NCBI GenBank assembly: GCA_035711845.1
Contig: DASTBU010000187.1
Location: forward strand, 53,448-117,447
Source: DASTBU01 sp035711845
GTDB lineage: Bacteria > Acidobacteriota > Vicinamibacteria > Vicinamibacterales > 2-12-FULL-66-21
Direction of reading: 5' to 3'
DNA: 64,000 bases
The position numbers were made by a program, and so were the translations under genes. Position 1 is the first letter of the stretch. Each line of letters begins with the position of its first letter. The notes under the pieces are model-generated. The model was not told where the DNA came from. It worked only from the letters and a program-made list of their open reading frames with translations, and did no database searches. Of the stretch, positions 24,404 through 32,405 are shown in pieces.

Positions 24404-26679
24404 CGCGCGTTCCACCATCCTCGCCTTTTCCCGGCGGGAGCGGCCCCGGCGTACGACCGGCCGCGGGCAGTCAGCTGGCCACCCCCATCCCCTCCGGCTT
24501 CATCGGACGATACCAGGTGCTCGAGAAGATCGGCGAAGGGGGGATGGGCGCGCTGTTTCTGGCGCGCGACCCTGCAATCGATCGGCTCGTCGCGATCAAG
24601 CTGCTGCGCCGGGGCTTCGATACCGAGGCCCTGCGCGAGCGCTTCGCGCGCGAGGCACGCGCGGTTGGCCGGCTGAAGCACCCCAACATCGTCACGATTT
24701 TCGATGTCGGCGAGCACGACGGCGATCCCTTCTTCGCGATGGAGTTCCTCGCCGGCGAAACCTTGGGCGAGCTGATTCGGCACAACGCGGGCCTCTCGCT
24801 CTCGCGCCGGCTCAAGCTGCTCGAGGAGCTCTGCGACGGGCTGGCCTACGCGCATCGCGCGGGCCTCGTGCACCGGGACGTCAAGCCGGCCAACCTCATG
24901 GTGGACGCCGAGGGCGTCCTGAAGATCCTCGACTTCGGCATCGTCCGGATCGAGGAGTCGGGAATGACGCAGGCGGGCGTGCTCGTCGGAACCATCAACT
25001 ACATGTCGCCCGAGCAGGTACTCGGCACCGGCGTGGATCACAGGAGCGACATCTTCGCGGTCGGCCTCGTGGCCTATGAGCTGCTGTCGGGCAAACAGGC
25101 CTTCATGGGCAGCATGAAGGACGGTCTGCTGCGGCGGATCCCGAACGTGGAGATCGAACCGCTGGCGAGCGTGCGGCCCGGGCTGGATGCCGATGTGATC
25201 GCCATCGTCGACAAAGCGCTGCAGAAGAATCCCGAGGACCGGTATCAGGAGCTGGCGAAGATGCGCAACGACCTGACCCGCGCCCGGCAGCGGATCGAGG
25301 TCGAAGAAGAACGCGCCGCGGTGGAAGCGGCGTCGGCGGCGGCGGAAACCGCGTTCATCGCCGAGGAGCCGACCGCGCCGGGGATCGCGCCGGTGCCGCT
25401 CCCACAGAACCACCCCGGACACGCCCTGATTGCCGATGCAGAACGCGCCCTTGCCGAAGGCAACTACCGATTCGCGCTCACCATGGCCGGACGGGTTGCC
25501 GCGCTGGATCCGCAGGCTCGAACGCCCAGCACCATCGTCGCGCGCGCCGAAGCCGGGCTGCTCGAGCGCGGCCGATCGTCGGGAGGCAGCCAGCCGGGGA
25601 CGGCGCCTGCCCCGGGTTCGACGCCTCTTTCGGGGGCGGCGGTGCAGGCCGCGTCGAGTCCCAGTGCCATCGCTCAGTCCCAGCGCGCAACCTATCTGGC
25701 GTTTGCGGTAGCGTTGGTTGCCCTGATGGTCGCGGGCTTCGCCGTCTGGTCGCAGGTGCGACCCTCGGAAACGGGAGTTGGGACAGAGGGGCGGATCGAG
25801 GATCCGGCTTCGTCACCACGCCCGTCGTCAACAACTTCCAACCCGCAGCCGCCCCCTGCCAACGTGTCGCAGCCGCAGGCGAGTCCGAGCGTCGAAGTGC
25901 CGCAGACCCAGACGAGCCCGTCGCAGCCCGCCGATCCCGACAGGGCCGCCCTAGCGAAGCCCGATCCGGCGCCCCAACAGCCTGAGAGGTCGAATGCACA
26001 GCAGCAGAACGCCAGTGCCGTGACACGTCAGCCTGCGCGAGGTGAGCAGCCCAGGCAGCAAGACAATACCGGCCGCGGGCGCGCCGCGAGCGATCCGGCG
26101 CCAAAGGTGGGGCGCGAGCAGGCGCAGACAGGGCAGGGAAGGGAAACCGGCGCGGGGCAGCCGCCGGGAACGGGCGGGAGCGCAACGTCCCCGGTTGTGA
26201 CGAGAATTCCGCTCGGCGAACCGGCGGCGCCGCCGGCAATCCTGCCAGGCGCCTCGGCGCCCCGGCCCAGCATACCGACGCCTCCGCCGGTGAAGCCGGT
26301 CGAGAAGGCTCCTGAGAACAAGCCGGAGGCGCCCAGGCGAGATCCTCGGGCCGAGGCCGAGGCGGGTGTTCGGCGGGCGCTGCAGCGCTACGAAGCCGCG
26401 TGGGAGGCTTTGGATGCCGACGCCCTCGGGAGGGTCCAGGTGCTCAGCGGCAGCGACGCGCGGGTGATCCGCCAGAGGATGGACGGCTATCGCGTGTATG
26501 AAATGGATATGACTGTTCAGAACGTGACCGTTGCGGGCGACGCGCGCTCGGCCACCGTCGCGTGCCAGATCGCCTACCGCTTTCAGGGGCCGACGGGCGG
26601 CCGCCAGACCAGTAACCAGAGACTTACCTTTTCGGTCGAGAAGCGCGGCGAGAACTGGATGATCACGTCGATCCGGTAA
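24400..26679 (+). CDS. Transmembrane Ser/Thr protein kinase (Hanks type)
   Basis: A 759-aa kinase. The glycine loop 'IGEGGMG' (44-50), catalytic Lys67 ('VAIKLL'), 'HRDVKPANLM' with Asp160, and 'DFG' 178-180 followed by 'GTINYMSPEQ' are all intact, so it should be active. A transmembrane span lies at about 430-452. A Pro/Gln/Ser-rich linker follows (about 460-640), and the last 110 residues form a SnoaL/NTF2-like domain ('VRRALQRYEAAWEALDADAL'), likely extracytoplasmic. This replaces the PASTA repeats of other kinases and may be the sensor. It is coupled to the PP2C gene upstream and lies beside an FHA-cyclase. Confidence 0.93.
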   Translation: MTRVPPSSPFPGGSGPGVRPAAGSQLATPIPSGFIGRYQVLEKIGEGGMGALFLARDPAIDRLVAIKLLRRGFDTEALRERFAREARAVGRLKHPNIVTIFDVGEHDGDPFFAMEFLAGETLGELIRHNAGLSLSRRLKLLEELCDGLAYAHRAGLVHRDVKPANLMVDAEGVLKILDFGIVRIEESGMTQAGVLVGTINYMSPEQVLGTGVDHRSDIFAVGLVAYELLSGKQAFMGSMKDGLLRRIPNVEIEPLASVRPGLDADVIAIVDKALQKNPEDRYQELAKMRNDLTRARQRIEVEEERAAVEAASAAAETAFIAEEPTAPGIAPVPLPQNHPGHALIADAERALAEGNYRFALTMAGRVAALDPQARTPSTIVARAEAGLLERGRSSGGSQPGTAPAPGSTPLSGAAVQAASSPSAIAQSQRATYLAFAVALVALMVAGFAVWSQVRPSETGVGTEGRIEDPASSPRPSSTTSNPQPPPANVSQPQASPSVEVPQTQTSPSQPADPDRAALAKPDPAPQQPERSNAQQQNASAVTRQPARGEQPRQQDNTGRGRAASDPAPKVGREQAQTGQGRETGAGQPPGTGGSATSPVVTRIPLGEPAAPPAILPGASAPRPSIPTPPPVKPVEKAPENKPEAPRRDPRAEAEAGVRRALQRYEAAWEALDADALGRVQVLSGSDARVIRQRMDGYRVYEMDMTVQNVTVAGDARSATVACQIAYRFQGPTGGRQTSNQRLTFSVEKRGENWMITSIR

Positions 26680-26697
26680 CAACCGATCGGCACAACC

Positions 26698-26713
26698 TGT
26701 AACCGCGGTTACA
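26698..26713. promoter_or_regulatory. Perfect 16-bp palindrome
   Basis: TGTAACCGCGGTTACA is a perfect 16-bp palindrome 18 bp after the kinase stop and 79 bp before the GTG of a small membrane-protein gene. A symmetric site of this size is a typical operator for a dimeric regulator. The regulator is unknown. Confidence 0.4.
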
Positions 26714-26792
26714 CATTCGGCACGCGAACAACCCGGACGGTCAATGAATTCAGGGTTCCCGACCCGGCATCCGCCTTGCGCTGCACAGCGGC

Positions 26793-26972
26793 GTGTGGAC
26801 CGAAGACGAGCGTCTCGAGCATCTCTGCAGGATGGGCTTGCTGGCCGTGGCAGTCCTGCACTGGATCCTGTTCATCCTGATGGTTACGTCAGCAGAGGAA
26901 CCGGTCACCGTCAACACAGGTGGGTTCTCGAACCTCGCCTCGCATCTGCTCCCATACCTGCCGCTCGGCTAG
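26793..26972 (+). CDS. Possible small membrane protein (59 aa)
   Basis: A GTG-initiated frame of 59 codons. It has an acidic/basic N-terminus (WTEDERLEHLCRMG), one hydrophobic span 'LLAVAVLHWILFILMV' and a polar tail ending 'LLPYLPLG'. The good transmembrane segment and an upstream palindrome argue for a gene; the lack of a clear ribosome-binding site argues against. Confidence 0.35.
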   Translation: MWTEDERLEHLCRMGLLAVAVLHWILFILMVTSAEEPVTVNTGGFSNLASHLLPYLPLG

Positions 26973-26983
26973 ACACCAGTTCA

Positions 26984-27006
26984 GGTTACCTCGACACCAG
27001 GTAACC
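26984..27006. terminator. Hairpin between two convergent small genes
   Basis: GGTTACC tcgacacca GGTAACC: 7-bp arms and a 9-nt loop, placed between the ends of the plus-strand gene (26972) and the minus-strand gene (26986). The position suits a bidirectional terminator, but no T-tract is present. Confidence 0.3.
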
Positions 27007-27081
27007 GATCGCGAGCAAGAGGGCGACCACGACCGCGATCACGAACTCGGCCTTCCGCAACCAGCCTTCAGCGCGCGACAT
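26986..27081 (-). CDS. 31-aa single-span membrane peptide
   Basis: The frame reads MSRAEGWLRKAE, then FVIAVVVALLLAIGYLVSR: a short amphipathic basic start followed by one complete transmembrane helix. AGAGG lies 4 bp before the ATG, and the start is 8 bp after the stop of the upstream methyltransferase-like gene, so it should be on the same transcript. Size and shape match the many small single-span proteins of bacterial membranes. No function is assigned. Confidence 0.5.
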   Translation of the reverse strand: MSRAEGWLRKAEFVIAVVVALLLAIGYLVSR

Positions 27082-27089
27082 GTGACCTC

Positions 27090-27647
27090 TCAACGCCGAC
27101 TGGAAACGCTCATCGGATCATCGTGAGGGTCGCCGGCGCGTGGAAGGCCACTCACGGCGGTGAACCGAGGGACGAAGCGCGGCACGGCGCGCCAGTAGGC
27201 GCGGTAGTCTTCGCCGAACCGCTGCTCCAGCTCTGGTTCTTCGAGGAGTGGGATGACGATCAGGTTCAGCGCGACGAACACGCTCGCCCACAGGGCGTGT
27301 GGCAGCGATCTCAAACAGAGTGCGACTCCTGTCAGAAGGAAGATGATTCCCGAGATCATGGGGTTTCGAACGTAGCGGTACGGGCCGCGCACGACGAGTC
27401 TGCGAGGCGGGTCCCACGGCGCCAGCGTCCCACGGCCCTCTCTGGCAAAGTGCAGGAGGGAGGCGACAAAGAGCGCCAGGCCGATCGCCAGCGCGAGCCC
27501 GCCAGCGAGAACGGCCACCCAGTCCGCCAACGAGCGCGGCCAGCCGGTTCCCACGCGCCATTCCCGGGCGATCCAGACAGGTATCAGCACAACGACGGTT
27601 GTCGGGAGGATCAGTACTGACAGCATGTGGCGGAGGAAGTAGATCAC
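27090..27647 (-). CDS. Isoprenylcysteine carboxyl methyltransferase-like membrane protein
   Basis: A 185-aa protein with four or five membrane spans. The ICMT/phosphatidylethanolamine-methyltransferase motif is present: 'RRLVVRGPYRYVRNPMISGI' followed by 'EEPELEQRFGEDYRAYWRAV', including the EE and the Y-x-x-Y pairs that contact S-adenosylmethionine in this family. Bacterial members are called isoprenylcysteine carboxylmethyltransferase-family proteins, but their substrates are mostly unknown. Confidence 0.85.
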   Translation of the reverse strand: MIYFLRHMLSVLILPTTVVVLIPVWIAREWRVGTGWPRSLADWVAVLAGGLALAIGLALFVASLLHFAREGRGTLAPWDPPRRLVVRGPYRYVRNPMISGIIFLLTGVALCLRSLPHALWASVFVALNLIVIPLLEEPELEQRFGEDYRAYWRAVPRFVPRFTAVSGLPRAGDPHDDPMSVSSRR

Positions 27648-27700
27648 TCGAGGCTATTGTCGCCCGAAACGCGTGCCGGCGTGGATCGGGCCGGTGCTGC

Positions 27701-27729
27701 TTCACAGCCTGCGGTGTATCTGCCACAAT
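27701..27729 (+). promoter_or_regulatory. Sigma-70-type promoter of tRNA-Leu
   Basis: TTCACA (27701-27706) and CACAAT (27724-27729) are separated by exactly 17 bp. The -10 box ends 10 bp before the first tRNA base, so transcription would start within a few bases of the tRNA. Confidence 0.6.
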
Positions 27730-27739
27730 CGAAGCACGC

Positions 27740-27826
27740 GCCGGGGTGGCGGAACTGGCAGACGCTCGGGACTTAAAATCCCGTGGCCGCAAGGCCGTGT
27801 GGGTTCGATCCCCACCCCCGGCACCA
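27740..27826 (+). tRNA. tRNA-Leu (anticodon UAA), CCA encoded
   Basis: An 87-nt cloverleaf. Acceptor stem GCCGGGG / CCCCGGC, discriminator A and encoded CCA (27824-27826). The anticodon stem CGGGA / TCCCG carries the loop CTTAAAA, giving anticodon TAA. A long variable arm (TGGCCGCAAGGCC) and T-loop GTTCGATCC are as expected for a class II leucine tRNA. Confidence 0.97.
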
Positions 27827-28047
27827 TGGAATGCCTGGAGAATCCGACGATGTGACCGCGGCGTCTGGCCTTAATGGGGGAGCGGATCGGAGCCGACTCT
27901 AATTGTCCCTTGACTGATGCGTGCGGTTCGAAGTCGAGCCAAAGGACCGCTACGAGCGCGTCATTGAACTTTCGCAGGCTCACGCGCAAACAGCCCGGCG
28001 TGAAAGTGAGGCAGCGCCCCGCCTGCGGTGTCGTATCATCCACGGCG

Positions 28048-28968
28048 ATGACGGATCGCGTCAGCCAGACGGCTGAAGTGATGGCCTTGTTTCGCGCGCT
28101 CGAAACACTCGAGTCACCGCGCAATCGGCTCTTCGCCGATCCGTACGCCACACGCTTTCTGCGTCCAGCCGGACGCCTGTTGCTGCTGCTGGCCCGTCTG
28201 CAGCCGATTCGCCGCCGCATCCTTCGCATCATCGATCGCAAATGGCCGGGAGCACGGACGTCAGCCGTTGCGCGCACACGACTTGTCGACGACCTGCTGC
28301 GCCACGCGCTGAAGAACGGTGCCCGACAAGTGCTCATCCTCGGCGCCGGATTCGATACGCGCGCTTACCGTATACCCGAGATCGCGACGGCTCGCGTGTT
28401 CGAGGTCGATCATCCACTCACTCAGGCGGCCAAGATTCGTGTGATCAGCCGTGCGGGGGCGCAGCGTGCTACGGTTACGCACGTGCCTGTCGATTTCACC
28501 CGGCAGACGCTCGACGCTGCACTTCGAGGGTCAGACTTCGACGTCGACGCTCGATCGTTCGTGCTGTGGGAAGGCGTCACGAATTACCTGACGGAAGCCG
28601 CCGTCGATGCAACGCTGCGCGCGATTTTCGCGTCGGTGGCGCCTGGGAGCGAACTGTTTCTCACCTACGTTCATCATGGCCTGCTCGATGGATCTCGGCG
28701 GTTCGACGGCGGCGCCGAGATCCTCGAGCGCGTACGCGAAGTCGGTGAGCCGTGGACGTGCGGGTTCGAGCCGCGTGAGATGCCAGCCTATCTGGTGGCA
28801 CGCAGCTTCGCCTTGCTCGAGGATCTGTCGGCCGACGAATATCGATCGCGGTATTTCGGCGGTGCCGCGGGCTCAATGAAGGGATACTCATTCTATCGCG
28901 CCGTGCTCGCGCGACGGTCCGGACCGGAGCGCTCTAATCTTACAGCCCGTCGTGGAACGTTGACCTAA
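28048..28968 (+). CDS. Class I SAM-dependent methyltransferase (PPM1/LCMT family)
   Basis: A 306-aa protein starting at ATG 28048. It shows the leucine-carboxyl-methyltransferase-like family pattern: 'RNRLFADPYATRFL', the SAM-binding 'QVLILGAGFDTRAYRIPE', 'VFEVDHPLTQAAKI', 'FVLWEGVTNYLTEAAVDATL' and a C-terminal 'SFYRAVLARR'. Related bacterial enzymes methylate carboxyl or hydroxyl groups of diverse small molecules (the TIGR00027 type). There is no partner gene to suggest the substrate. Confidence 0.88.
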   Translation: MTDRVSQTAEVMALFRALETLESPRNRLFADPYATRFLRPAGRLLLLLARLQPIRRRILRIIDRKWPGARTSAVARTRLVDDLLRHALKNGARQVLILGAGFDTRAYRIPEIATARVFEVDHPLTQAAKIRVISRAGAQRATVTHVPVDFTRQTLDAALRGSDFDVDARSFVLWEGVTNYLTEAAVDATLRAIFASVAPGSELFLTYVHHGLLDGSRRFDGGAEILERVREVGEPWTCGFEPREMPAYLVARSFALLEDLSADEYRSRYFGGAAGSMKGYSFYRAVLARRSGPERSNLTARRGTLT

Positions 28969-28970
28969 AG

Positions 28971-29173
28971 ATGGACTCGATCGCTCCCACGTACTTGCTG
29001 GTCGGCTACTCCGAAGGTCTGGACCGCGGAGCGCGCGATCGCGCGGCGGGGGCCGTTCCTTCACCAAGATGAGGGATGCTCGCACGCACCTGGCGCACAA
29101 GGCTGAGCATGCCGTCTATCTCGAAACCGGCGCAATCGTGGGCGTGACCGAGGATGATGCCGATAGCGAATAG
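28971..29173 (+). pseudogene. Decayed transposase remnant (IS1182/DDE_Tnp_1-like)
   Basis: Two scraps of a transposase are fused out of frame. One frame from ATG 28971 reads 'SIAPTYLLVGYSEGLDRG', like the N-terminal 'PPxxYFRMLLVGYFEGLDSERG' block of IS1182-type transposases. Another frame (29054-29173) reads 'FTKMRDARTHLAHKAEHAVY' and then 'LETGAIVGVTEDDADSE', like the core segment that starts 'KMKDGRTHLAHKAEHAVDLE'. Everything between and after is lost. Recognition is by motif memory only. Confidence 0.65.
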
Positions 29174-29203
29174 CAGGGGCAAGTCAACCGATCGACGATC
29201 GCT

Positions 29204-29263
29204 GAGGTTCACGCCTTCGTGATCGTCGTGGCGATCGTGGTCTTCGTGTGAGGCGTGAACCTC
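29204..29263. repeat. 13-bp inverted repeat next to the transposase remnant
   Basis: GAGGTTCACGCCT (29204-29216) and AGGCGTGAACCTC (29251-29263) are exact inverted copies separated by 34 bp. It lies 31 bp after the transposase remnant and 31 bp before the end of the ADOP gene, so it may be a leftover mobile-element end, or a terminator-like hairpin for the plus strand. Confidence 0.5.
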
Positions 29264-29293
29264 GGACGGACCTGCGAGGGATTCGGCCCGCGG

Positions 29294-32002
29294 TCACTCC
29301 ATTTTCAACGCTTCGACTGGGTTCACCGCGGCGACGCGGCGGGCGGGGAGGTAGCTGGCCAGGAGCGCCGCCGCGACAAGGACGACCGGGACCACGAGAT
29401 ACGTCGCCGGATCCAGCGGGCTCACGCCGGAGAGCAGTGACGACATGAGCCGCGTCAGCCCGGCGGCCGCGCCCAGGCCGAGCGCGACGCCAAGGACGGC
29501 CAGCGCGAGCCCCGATCGCACGAACATCCGCTTCACGTCCCGCTCTTGTGCGCCCAGGGCGAGCCGAATCCCTATTTCACGCGTCCGCTGCGACACGGCG
29601 TACGCGATGACGCCGTAGATTCCCACCAGACCGAGCACCAGCGCCATCGTCGCGGCGATGGCGAGCATCACCAGGGTGAACGACGTCCGCGCCAGCGAGC
29701 GATCGTAGATCTCCTGCATCGTCCGGGGCGACGCAAGCGGCAGGTTCGAATTCACGGACCATACCGCGCGCTCGATCTCGCGCAGGAAGCTCTCGGTGCC
29801 CGCCCTCGGGCTTCGGAGGACGAAGGTCACGGTTTCCGTGGCGTAGTCCGCTCCGGCTCGATAGTGGCTTTCACCCGCGATCGGCCAGTACACAGTGGAC
29901 GGCGCGGGTTCGTGCACGCCGTTGTCGCGCACGTCCTCGACGACGCCGATGACCTCGCGCCATGGGGCGGTGGGAAGCGTCTGAATGCGCTTGCCGAGCG
30001 CCCCGGACGCGCTGCCCCACAACTCGCGTGCGAGGTTGTGCGACACCATCACGACACCGCGACGATCGTAGACGTCTGTCCAGGTGTACTCCCGGCCTGC
30101 GACCAGCGACGTGCCGGTCGTCTGGAAGAAACCGGGCGACACCGATTTGAACATGCGGAGAGGCGGCATTTCGACGTCGAACGGCCTGCCCCCTTCGGCG
30201 ATGATGATGTCCCAGTCGTGCGCGAGGCCTTCCATTCCTTCCATGTGGATCAAGCTCGCACAGCCGACCGACGAGACTCCGGATATCGACGCCAGCCTTT
30301 CGGCGATATCCTGCTGCGTTCGGGCCAGCCGCAGCGGCCCCGTACCTGGAAGATCAGGAATGGAGATACGGACGGTTTGCAGTTCCCTGGGGTTCGTGAA
30401 TCCCGGCGCTACGCCCTGCAGCGCGCGAAACGTCTGAATCATCAGCCCGGCGCCCACGAGCAACACCATGGCCAGCGCCACCTGCGTCACGACCAGCAGG
30501 CCGCGCGCCCGATGGCGCTCCTTGCCCGGCGTCGCCGTGCGGCCGCCGCCGCCCAGCCCGAGGGCGATCTGCGACCCTGCGTATTTCAGGGCGGGAATAG
30601 CGCCGAAGAACAGCCCGGAGAGGAGCGCGACGACGAGCGTGAAGGCGAGCGCGCGCCCGTCGATTGCGATCTCCGACAGGCGCGGCAGGTTGGCCGGTCC
30701 GACCGCAACGAGGAGCCGCAACCCGGCATGCGCGAGGACGAGGCCGAGCGCTGCGCCGATCAGGCTGAGCAGGAGGCTTTCGATCAGGAGTCCCCGGACG
30801 ATTCGTCCTCGTCCCGCGCCGAGCGACGCGCGAACCGCGAGCTCCTGCTGGCGCCCTTCCGTTCTTGCGAGCGCGAGGTTTGCGACGTTCGCACAGGCGA
30901 TGAGCAGCACGATCCCGATGGTGCCCATCACGACCCAGAGGACGCCGCCCGTGTTGCCAACGACATCATCCTTGAGCGGCCTCAGGGCTGGCGCGATGCG
31001 CCACTCTTCGTAGACGAGAGGGTTGACACCCGCAACTGACGGCCAGGAGCGCATCCAGAGGGGCACCATGCGTGCGACGTCCGCGCTTGCTTGGGCGATG
31101 GTCACACCGGACTTCAGGCGCGCAACGCCCTGGAAGCCGAAACCGGACAGGACGACGCGACTGCGGTCGAAGGCCAGGGGAACGATCAGTGCCGGATCGG
31201 CGTCGAGCAGACCGAAGCCCTCAGGCATCACGCCGACGATCTCGCGCGGGTGTGAGTCGATCGCGATCGCCCGTCCGACGGCGGACCGGTCACCCCCGAG
31301 ACGACGCTGCCAGTAGCCGTAGCCGAGCATCACGGCCCGCGAACCTGGCTGCTGTTCCGCCGTCGAGAGCCAGCGCCCCACCGCGGGCGGAACGCCGAGC
31401 GCCTGGAGCGTGCCATCGGTCACCAGAAGGGTGCGCACCTGTTCCGGCTCGGCGACTCCCGTCACCGTCGCCGTGTGCCACGTCCACAGCCCGAAGCTCT
31501 CGAACGTGCGGTTGTGTTCGGCATACGTGAAGTACATCGACGCCGACAGCCGGAGGTCGCCGGACACGCTGGTCAAACCGGGCGCGCCCGGGGCACTGTG
31601 CCAGACGGCGACCAGTCGGTCCGGGTCGGGATAGTCGAGCGGCTCGAGCAGGATGCTGTTGACGACGCTGAAGACGGCGGTGTTCGCCCCAATGCCGATC
31701 GCGAGCGTGAGGAGCGTGACGGCCGAGAACGCGACATTGCGGCGCAGGCTCCGCCATCCGTGGCGGACGTCGCGCGCCAGGTCCTCGATGGAGGGGAGAC
31801 CCCGCTGATCGCGAAGCAGGTCCATGGTGCGCGGCACCGTTCCCCGGCCGATCGCCGCCCGCAACCGAACGCCGTCGGGCCCGTCGCGGCGGCGTTCGTC
31901 CTCCGCGGCCAGCTCGAGATGCAGGCGCAGTTCTTCCTCGAGATCGTCGTCCCGACGGCCGCGCCCCAGCGCCCCGCCCAGCCGTGACAGCCATACGCGC
32001 AT
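29294..32002 (-). CDS. ADOP-type MacB-like ABC permease with N-terminal extension
   Basis: A 902-aa protein. The N-terminal ~60 residues ('DDDLEEELRLHLELAAEDER') are the helical extension common to ADOP permeases; then comes a MacB/FtsX half with 'LTLAIGIGANTAVFSVVNSI', a periplasmic region, the spans with 'IACANVANLALARTEGRQQE', and a second half ending 'YAVSQRTREIGIRLALGAQE' and 'YLPARRVAAVNPVEALKME'. No ATPase gene is nearby. ADOP genes are usually led by a PadR regulator gene; here only a PadR C-terminal piece remains 15 bp upstream. Confidence 0.88.
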   Translation of the reverse strand: MRVWLSRLGGALGRGRRDDDLEEELRLHLELAAEDERRRDGPDGVRLRAAIGRGTVPRTMDLLRDQRGLPSIEDLARDVRHGWRSLRRNVAFSAVTLLTLAIGIGANTAVFSVVNSILLEPLDYPDPDRLVAVWHSAPGAPGLTSVSGDLRLSASMYFTYAEHNRTFESFGLWTWHTATVTGVAEPEQVRTLLVTDGTLQALGVPPAVGRWLSTAEQQPGSRAVMLGYGYWQRRLGGDRSAVGRAIAIDSHPREIVGVMPEGFGLLDADPALIVPLAFDRSRVVLSGFGFQGVARLKSGVTIAQASADVARMVPLWMRSWPSVAGVNPLVYEEWRIAPALRPLKDDVVGNTGGVLWVVMGTIGIVLLIACANVANLALARTEGRQQELAVRASLGAGRGRIVRGLLIESLLLSLIGAALGLVLAHAGLRLLVAVGPANLPRLSEIAIDGRALAFTLVVALLSGLFFGAIPALKYAGSQIALGLGGGGRTATPGKERHRARGLLVVTQVALAMVLLVGAGLMIQTFRALQGVAPGFTNPRELQTVRISIPDLPGTGPLRLARTQQDIAERLASISGVSSVGCASLIHMEGMEGLAHDWDIIIAEGGRPFDVEMPPLRMFKSVSPGFFQTTGTSLVAGREYTWTDVYDRRGVVMVSHNLARELWGSASGALGKRIQTLPTAPWREVIGVVEDVRDNGVHEPAPSTVYWPIAGESHYRAGADYATETVTFVLRSPRAGTESFLREIERAVWSVNSNLPLASPRTMQEIYDRSLARTSFTLVMLAIAATMALVLGLVGIYGVIAYAVSQRTREIGIRLALGAQERDVKRMFVRSGLALAVLGVALGLGAAAGLTRLMSSLLSGVSPLDPATYLVVPVVLVAAALLASYLPARRVAAVNPVEALKME

Positions 32003-32017
32003 CGGCCTCTTCCTGTC

Positions 32018-32188
32018 TCAGGCTTCCCCGCTGAGCAGCGCCTGCATGATCGACGTGATGCGATCCCACGGCGCCTTCTCGTCGGCGAGCCGCCGGCGCC
32101 CGGCCGCCGTGATCGTGTAGAAGCGGGCCTTCCGGCTCGTATCTGTCGCGCACCACGCGGCGCGCAGCAGGCCCCGCTGACTGAGGTA
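32018..32188 (-). pseudogene. Truncated PadR-family regulator (C-terminal piece)
   Basis: The frame ends 15 bp before the ADOP start and reads 'LSQRGLLRAAWCATDTSRKA', 'RFYTITAAGRRRLADEKAPW' and a final helix. This is the wing and C-terminal helix of PadR regulators ('...ARFYxLTxxGRRxL...'). The N-terminal recognition helices are missing: the frame is cut by a stop at 32189-32191 that belongs to another gene scrap. The regulator is therefore probably dead and the permease may be deregulated. Confidence 0.7.
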
Positions 32189-32293
32189 TCACCCCTCTAT
32201 TCGAATGTCAAATGGAATCTGAACGTTCAGGATCGGCGTACCGTCGTGGCCTTCGGGGTCGTAGAGCTCGTCACCGATCCCGTGTGCGGGTCG
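32189..32293 (-). pseudogene. Gene scrap fused to the PadR remnant
   Basis: A 34-codon open stretch reads 'GIGDELYDPEGHDGTPILNV' followed by 'QIPFDIRIEG' and a TGA. It looks like the C-terminus of a real protein, with no start codon context. Its stop codon abuts the PadR piece directly, marking a deletion junction. Family not recognised. Confidence 0.3.
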
Positions 32294-32405
32294 TCAGCCG
32301 CCGGCGTTGACGCCCAAGTCGCGCGGTCCATGTGAGCGCCTTCGATCGCGCCCTGCATGCTCCAGGGCGATGCGCCGAAAGCCCTCGGCATGCAGCATCA
32401 GTCGT

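Noticed and set aside
26744..27004. An 86-codon plus-strand frame from ATG 26744
   Set aside because: The composition is Arg/His-rich without structure, and a different frame in the same stretch gives a better membrane-protein candidate (26793-26972).
29006..29212. A 68-codon minus-strand frame with a hydrophobic stretch
   Set aside because: It is antisense to the transposase remnant and has no ribosome-binding site; the transposase motifs on the plus strand explain the sequence better.
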